10,876 nt of DNA from Desulfobacteraceae bacterium (GTDB lineage Bacteria > Desulfobacterota > DSM-4660 > Desulfatiglandales > Desulfatiglandaceae), in the NCBI GenBank assembly GCA_020349865.1, contig CP070700.1:3671643-3682518 (forward strand), in the 5' to 3' direction. How positions within the stretch are numbered: position 1 is the stretch's first letter; each line of letters starts with the position of its first letter. The notes beneath the pieces are model-generated. The model had not been told where the DNA came from. It worked only from the letters and a program-made list of their open reading frames with translations, and ran no database searches. A program made the translations under genes and the position numbers. Shown one piece after another: positions 6,933 to 10,876 of the stretch.

Positions 6933-9900
6933 TCACAAAGAAGCTAGGGACTCCTTTGCCTGTTTTAGGAAAATTTCAGCCTCACACTTTTCAAATATTT
7001 TAATGGCTTCCGAAATACATTGTCGAGCCTGGTCGATTCTTTTCTTCGCCTTGTGCAAGAGACCCAAGTCGTAATAGGCCCCTCCTAAAATGCCTTTTGC
7101 CCCGATTTCTTTTGCAACCTCAATCGCTGCGTTAATATGTTTCTCGGCTTGGCGACTGGCAAAGGGCACATTTTTTACAACAAAACCAATATTCTTAATC
7201 ACTGTTGATAAACTTAACTCTCCCTCCCCCTGAACTATCTGCATATAGACCTTACCTAGAAAGTACTCAGTTTGAGCGTAATAGAATCGTCTCCCATTTG
7301 CGAGAAACAACGTCCGCCCCTCTTCCAGAAACCTTAAGCCCTGGCTCATATTTCCTTTAGCAATCAAAACGACACCAAGGAATGCCTGAGCCGGTGCTCC
7401 AAGTAATTCATCCCCAAACTCTTCGCTGAAGGTCACAACTTCGTCTAAAGCTTTCTCGGCTTCTGATATCTGACCGTTAGAGAGATAGCCTAATCCGAGA
7501 AAAAACTGACAAACCTGGTAATACATAGAATCTGCTGCAATACGAGCCGCTCTCTGCGTCTGTTCGATGAATGAGGGGAGGTCCCCCTTACAGAAATGAC
7601 CAAAACCAATAAATCCTTGGCCCATCGTCATACTTCGGACATTAGAGTGTCGTCGACCAAAGTCTAAAAGTTCACTTCCTGTTTTTAAGACCTTTTTACT
7701 CTCTCCCATGAAGGAATAGGTGAAAGCCATGCCCCCGAGCGACTTGAAATAGAGGTAATGGTCGGATTCAATAAGCCTGTATATCTTCTGAGCCCTTTCT
7801 CCAAAGGTGATGGCTTTATCAAAAAGACCCAAATCCGCACAGATCCATGGGAACCAGGTACATGCATAGCCGATGACCTTCTGGTTACCTATCTTCTCAC
7901 CAAGCTCTAAGGCCTTGCAAAGGTACTGATGCGAGTCTCTTGACATACCCCGACATCCCAGAGTCCAGCCATACCATGCATAAAACATCCCCAGTCGTTC
8001 CTCAACAGGTAGAGAGTCCGCCAGATCTTTATGGTCACTAAACAAATTCGTTAATCCCTTGAAATCCCCCCGGTAGTAAAAGACCAAAGCCCAGTCTATG
8101 AGCAGATTAATGATAAGTCCTTCATCATCCTTTGACTTGTCTGGTTTTGTGGCAAGTAGATCAAAAGCCTCAGCGTAATATTGATGCGATTCTTCCACAG
8201 CATATCTCTTCAAGCTTTTATCCCCCGATTTCATCAAATACTCGACAGCTTTATGTAAAGATTTGCCTTGGGTGAAATGGAAGGCCAGCGTCTCATAGAC
8301 CTCAGGGAGCCTGTCTTGAAACAGATCTTCCATTATAAGGGCAATACGTTCATGTATTTCTTGGCGGTCTTTTCTGAGAAGACCGTTATAAACTACCTCC
8401 TGAGTAAGGGGATGCTTGAACATATACTCCAGGTCTGGCTCAATGGACCTGGTTCTAATCAGGTCAAGTCGCTCCAACGAACTTAGACCCCGATCAATGC
8501 GGTCTTCGAGCTCCGTAATCCTTTTGAGGATCTCATAAAAAAATGCTCTGCCGATGACCGACGCTTCTTGGAGAATGCGCTTCGTCTTTTTCTCCAAACG
8601 GTCAAGCCTCCCGGAAATAACACCGTGGATCGTCGGTGATATTTCAGACTCGCTGATGGGGCTTGTGATTTTCCAGTTGCCATTGTCTCGGATCAGTGTC
8701 TCAGATTCGATCAATGAATTAACCAGCTCTTCCAGGTAAAAAGGATTTCCCTCTGACTTTTCCTGGACGAATTGCTTCGGGTCAGAGGGAATAGTCTTGG
8801 TCTTCAGTAAAGATTCCAGCATATCTTGTGCCTCTGAAGACGAAAGATCCTGAAGCCGGATCTCCTGGTAGAATTTGCTGATTCCACCTAACTGGTGACT
8901 TGAGAAAAGACTGAATGTAGGCCTGTAAACACAAAGGACTATAGCAGGTTGCCGGATTTCCAGAAGGGCATTGCGAAGAAGCTCTGCAAAAGAAGGATCA
9001 GCCCAGTGAAGGTCCTCTAAAAAGAAAACGGTTGGGGCCCTTTGGGCGAGGGCTGAAAGAATTGTCTGGACTGCCTCTCGAAGACAGGATCTCCAGAACT
9101 CAGGGCTAACATCTTCGATCTCAGGATAGCTGAGCGAGTAAAGACTACCCACATAAGGAGCAACACTCTCCTTTTTCCCAACAAGATTTTCAATCCTTGA
9201 TTCGACTTTTTCTTTCACGATTTCAGTTGAATCGCCTTCTTCAATCTGAAATACATTATTCAGCAGATCAATTATTGGGAAATAGGGTATGTTTTGAGAA
9301 TAGGCATAAGCATGCCCTTCTAGCCATTGAATATCTTCAAGATCCAATGTGCTCTTAAACTCCTCAACAAGCCGGCTCTTTCCTGTGCCTGCACCGCCGC
9401 AGATAGAGAAAATCTTACTCACGCCCGCCTCACGGAGATTGTCAATGGCTTCAGCAAGCTGGGCGATTTCTGCCTTTCTACCGATGAGATCAGCCCTCAA
9501 GCCAGAAAGACGGTGTATCGTAACTGGTTTCTCTTTTGCAGACAAAACCTTATGAACCTGGATCGGTTCAGCCTTGCCCTTGACCGAGGTTGGTTCCAAG
9601 CTTTCAAACGTAAAGTGCCCCTCGGCCTGTCGATAGGTGTCCGGTCCAACCAGAATTTCGCCCTCATTGGCTATGCCACTTAGCCGAGAGGCAAGATTAA
9701 TGGTATACCCTGCCACGCCATGAGTGCCTTTTTCCAAGTCCACTTCACCAGTGACCACGAGGCCAGTATTGATTGCAGAATGCATTTTAATAGATTGCCC
9801 AATTCTTTTTTCCACTTCTGGGCTTATGTCATCGACTAGCTCGTGTATTTCTCTGGCAGCCCTGATCGCCCGCACCGGATCATCTTCATGGGCCGTTGGC

Positions 9901-10280
9901 ACACCAAAAAGTGCCATGACTGCATCGCCGACATACTTTTCAATAAATCCCTCATACTTGCTTATTACCAGGGAAACTTCACTAAAAATGCGACTGGTGA
10001 TCTCTTTGACTTCCTCTGGGTCAAGTCTCTCTGACATTGCAGTGTATCCAGAAAGATCGGAAAAAAGGACAGTAACGTATTTTCGCTCACCACCAGTTTC
10101 AGGCTCTACCTATGCTATCTCTTCTACTTTGTGTAACTCTTGTCCACATTTGCCACAGAATAAATCCTCAGGGAGTACTTCTGCACCGCACTTTGAACAG
10201 CTCAACAAAAGCTCTTTACCGCACTTACGGCAAAACTTGTTTTCATGAGGATTTTCATGCTGGCATCTAGGGCACTTCAT
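6933..10280 (-). pseudogene. Zinc-ribbon / class III nucleotide cyclase / ATPase / TPR protein, interrupted by an in-frame TAG
   Basis: Signalling protein of 1115 codons. Two zinc ribbons open it (Cys 3, 6, 17, 20 and 28, 31, 42, 45). The cyclase domain follows: V-L-F-S-D-L-S-G-Y-T with metal-binding Asp75, E-K-Y-V-G-D with Asp119, and N-L-A-S-R with Asn195 and Arg199. The ATPase has Walker A G-G-A-G-T-G-K-S (295-302) and Walker B F-F-L-E-D-L-H-W-A-D (about 418-428). The C-terminal ~500 residues are helical TPR-like repeats. A TAG at codon 57 (10110-10112) lies in the linker between the ribbons and the cyclase domain. The next start in frame is the ATG at 10037 (M-S-E-R-L-D), after Asp75, so a restarted product would be catalytically dead but keep the ATPase and TPR parts. 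The ATG at 10280 has GGAG 10 bases upstream. Such proteins probably make cAMP or act as ATP-driven sensors, but the ligand is unknown. Sequencing error or TAG decoding are alternatives. Confidence 0.87.
10110..10112 (-). other. Premature TAG in the cyclase gene
   Basis: Codon 57 of the frame starting at 10280. Both sides are clearly one family protein in the same frame: zinc ribbons ending C-G-K-C-G-Q-E-L before it, and G-E-R-K-Y-V-T-V-L-F-S-D after it. A single C-to-T change from CAG, or another one-base change, would explain it. Confidence 0.88.
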
Positions 10281-10356
10281 TTTTGACACACTCCAATGAA
10301 ATGAAAGAAAAGCTGGCTTGAATGGTAAACGGTGGGAAATTGCTTTATCAGGTTCG

Positions 10357-10385
10357 AGTATAAATGGGATTAGGTTTTAAGTCAA
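10357..10385 (-). promoter_or_regulatory. Sigma70-type promoter of the cyclase gene
   Basis: Minus-strand TTGACT (10380-10385), a 17-base spacer, then TATACT (10357-10362); each box matches consensus at 5 of 6 positions. The expected start near 10350 gives a leader of about 70 bases before the ATG at 10280. The promoter lies just to the left of the presumed IS110 left end, so the insertion seems to have spared it. Confidence 0.65.
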
Positions 10386-10545
10386 ATTTGGGTCCTCAGA
10401 TTTCCTGCTGAATTCCAGCTGCCCAGTGTGTAGACTTCTTGCCAAATACTGGAATCTGAGAGAATTCCAAGATACATCTGGTAATCGATTGTCTTACTTT
10501 TCTACCCCGTAGCGTTGCTTTCGTTTTTCCATATATCTGGTACCA

Positions 10546-10627
10546 TTCTAAGGGAGATGTTGGGGAGGCGAGCGAGCCTTTTAGGTGAGCTCGGCGAGCC
10601 TCCCCAACTCGGGAAATCCCTTTAGAA
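10546..10627 (+). repeat. Long imperfect hairpin in the IS110 leader
   Basis: Three nested stems: 10546-10555 with 10617-10627 (TTCTAAGGGA with TCCCTTTAGAA, one bulge), 10559-10569 with 10598-10608 (11 perfect pairs, GTTGGGGAGGC), and 10573-10577 with 10589-10593 (CGAGC with GCTCG). The total is an 80-base GC-rich rod with internal loops. Confidence 0.8.
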
Positions 10628-10657
10628 ATTTGACGAGCCCCTTTTATGTTAGTCGGG

Positions 10658-10757
10658 GGTGAAGTTCCCCTGTTAGCCATCCAGGTTTAACCGGTGGCAT
10701 AATGAATGAGCAGTCTGCAATGACGCAGCTGCAATCAATGAAAGGAGGAACTTCACC
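10658..10757 (+). promoter_or_regulatory. Inverted repeat covering the transposase translation start
   Basis: An 11-base perfect inverted repeat pairs 10658-10668 with 10747-10757. The second arm runs from the last GG of the ribosome site AGGAGG (10743-10748) to the base before the ATG (10758). If formed in the mRNA it would hide the initiation region and limit transposase synthesis. This is an inference from pairing alone. Confidence 0.5.
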
Positions 10758-10876
10758 ATGAAAAAGAGAACCATCTATTCAAACCAAAGTCAAGAGTTGC
10801 TTCGTCTTTTTGAGGAGGCAGGGAACAATTCCAAAATGATGTGTGTGCCGATTGACTATGCCAAAAAGGATCATGT
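10758..10876 (+). CDS. IS110-family transposase/recombinase, N-terminal part only
   Basis: The first 39 codons of a gene that continues past the right edge, starting M-K-K-R-T-I-Y-S-N-Q-S-Q-E-L-L-R. The segment V-P-I-D-Y-A-K-K-D-H matches the start of the DEDD (RuvC-like) catalytic domain of IS110-family transposases, where the Asp in I-D-Y/V-A-K is the first catalytic acidic residue. The ATG at 10758 follows AAAGGAGG with a 9-base spacer, a strong ribosome site. A long upstream non-coding region is what the IS110 group has, in contrast to the IS1111 group, whose non-coding RNA lies on the other side. Whether the gene is intact cannot be judged. Confidence 0.85.
   Translation, partial: MKKRTIYSNQSQELLRLFEEAGNNSKMMCVPIDYAKKDH

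Larger units (their letters stand above)
10386..10757 (+). ncRNA. Candidate IS110-type left end with structured (bridge-RNA-like) leader
   Basis: Non-coding stretch of some 370 bases directly upstream of an IS110-family transposase. IS110-group elements are known to encode a structured bridge RNA in the non-coding end upstream of the recombinase, with internal loops that pair with target and donor DNA. Seen here: CTCAGATT (10395-10402) with AATCTGAG (10453-10460); ATTCCAG (10412-10418) with CTGGAAT (10449-10455); a long hairpin at 10546-10627; and GGTGAAGTTCC (10658-10668) with GGAACTTCACC (10747-10757). The exact left end of the element and the RNA ends cannot be fixed here, because the right end and target-site comparison are missing. 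No convincing protein gene lies in it. Confidence 0.5.

Noticed and set aside
9724..10248. Long open frame of 174 codons on the plus strand
   Set aside because: It runs antisense to the cyclase coding region, which has clear family motifs on the minus strand, and its Ser/Thr/Pro-rich composition is typical of a shadow frame.
10396..10680. Open frame of 94 codons on the minus strand (starting M-A-N-R-G-T-S-P) inside the IS110 leader
   Set aside because: It has no ribosome-binding site, reads across the strong hairpin at 10546-10627 (its Arg/Gly/Ser/Pro-rich sequence reflects the inverted repeat), and lies antisense to the expected structured RNA. I regard it as spurious.
10711..10735. Direct repeat CTGCAAT (10715-10721 and 10729-10735) before the transposase
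   Set aside because: Two 7-base copies are too short to separate from chance, and two units do not make an array.
1..10876. CRISPR array, tRNA, rRNA or replication origin
   Set aside because: No regularly spaced repeats, no tRNA cloverleaf or rRNA core sequence, and no DnaA-box cluster could be seen. The match to the 16S 3' tail at 5587-5597 is limited to that stretch and lies in the iclR 3' end.

Overview
The window looks like chromosomal DNA of a Gram-negative bacterium that lives by organic-acid uptake. A desulfobacterial ('deltaproteobacterial') origin is my best guess. This rests on gene content only: a TRAP transporter with an IclR regulator, a zinc-ribbon/cyclase/ATPase/TPR protein, an IS110-type element and a possible group II intron remnant. 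The sequence contains no taxonomic marker.

Layout. Bases 1-6394 hold a leftward (minus-strand) catabolic cluster, in transcription order: an IclR-type regulator (6394-5587), the TRAP transporter dctP-dctQ-dctM (5502-2511), a Gfo/Idh/MocA oxidoreductase (2429-1416), a 2-hydroxyacid dehydrogenase of the C-terminal-binding-protein-like type (1383-412), and a short-chain dehydrogenase running off the window (155-1). A good sigma70-type promoter with a palindrome over the expected transcription start lies just upstream of the regulator. The likely job is import of a carboxylated compound, perhaps a sugar acid, followed by NAD(P)-dependent oxidation or reduction steps. Bases 6463-6932 are non-coding and carry a possible remnant of a group II intron 3' end. 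Bases 6933-10280 hold a large leftward gene: two zinc ribbons, a class III nucleotide cyclase domain, a STAND/AAA-like ATPase and a TPR-rich C-terminus. It has its own promoter at 10357-10385. From about 10386 to the right edge lies the left part of an IS110-family element, reading rightward: a structured non-coding leader of some 370 bases, then the 5' end of the transposase/recombinase gene at 10758.

The most striking general property is gene decay. Three genes are broken by small lesions, and these become visible only when the frames are joined. The hydroxyacid dehydrogenase has an in-frame TAA that cuts off the catalytic Glu and His. The IclR gene has two single-base deletions, one inside the recognition helix. 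The cyclase gene has an in-frame TAG between its zinc ribbons and the first catalytic Asp. The transporter genes and the Gfo/Idh/MocA gene look intact. This fits recent relaxed selection in a genome with mobile elements, but base-calling errors cannot be excluded from sequence alone.

The best candidate for an interesting system is the IS110 left end. Elements of the IS110 group encode a structured 'bridge' RNA in the non-coding end upstream of the recombinase. The 10386-10757 leader has nested stems, including an 80-base hairpin and a repeat that would pair with the transposase start region.
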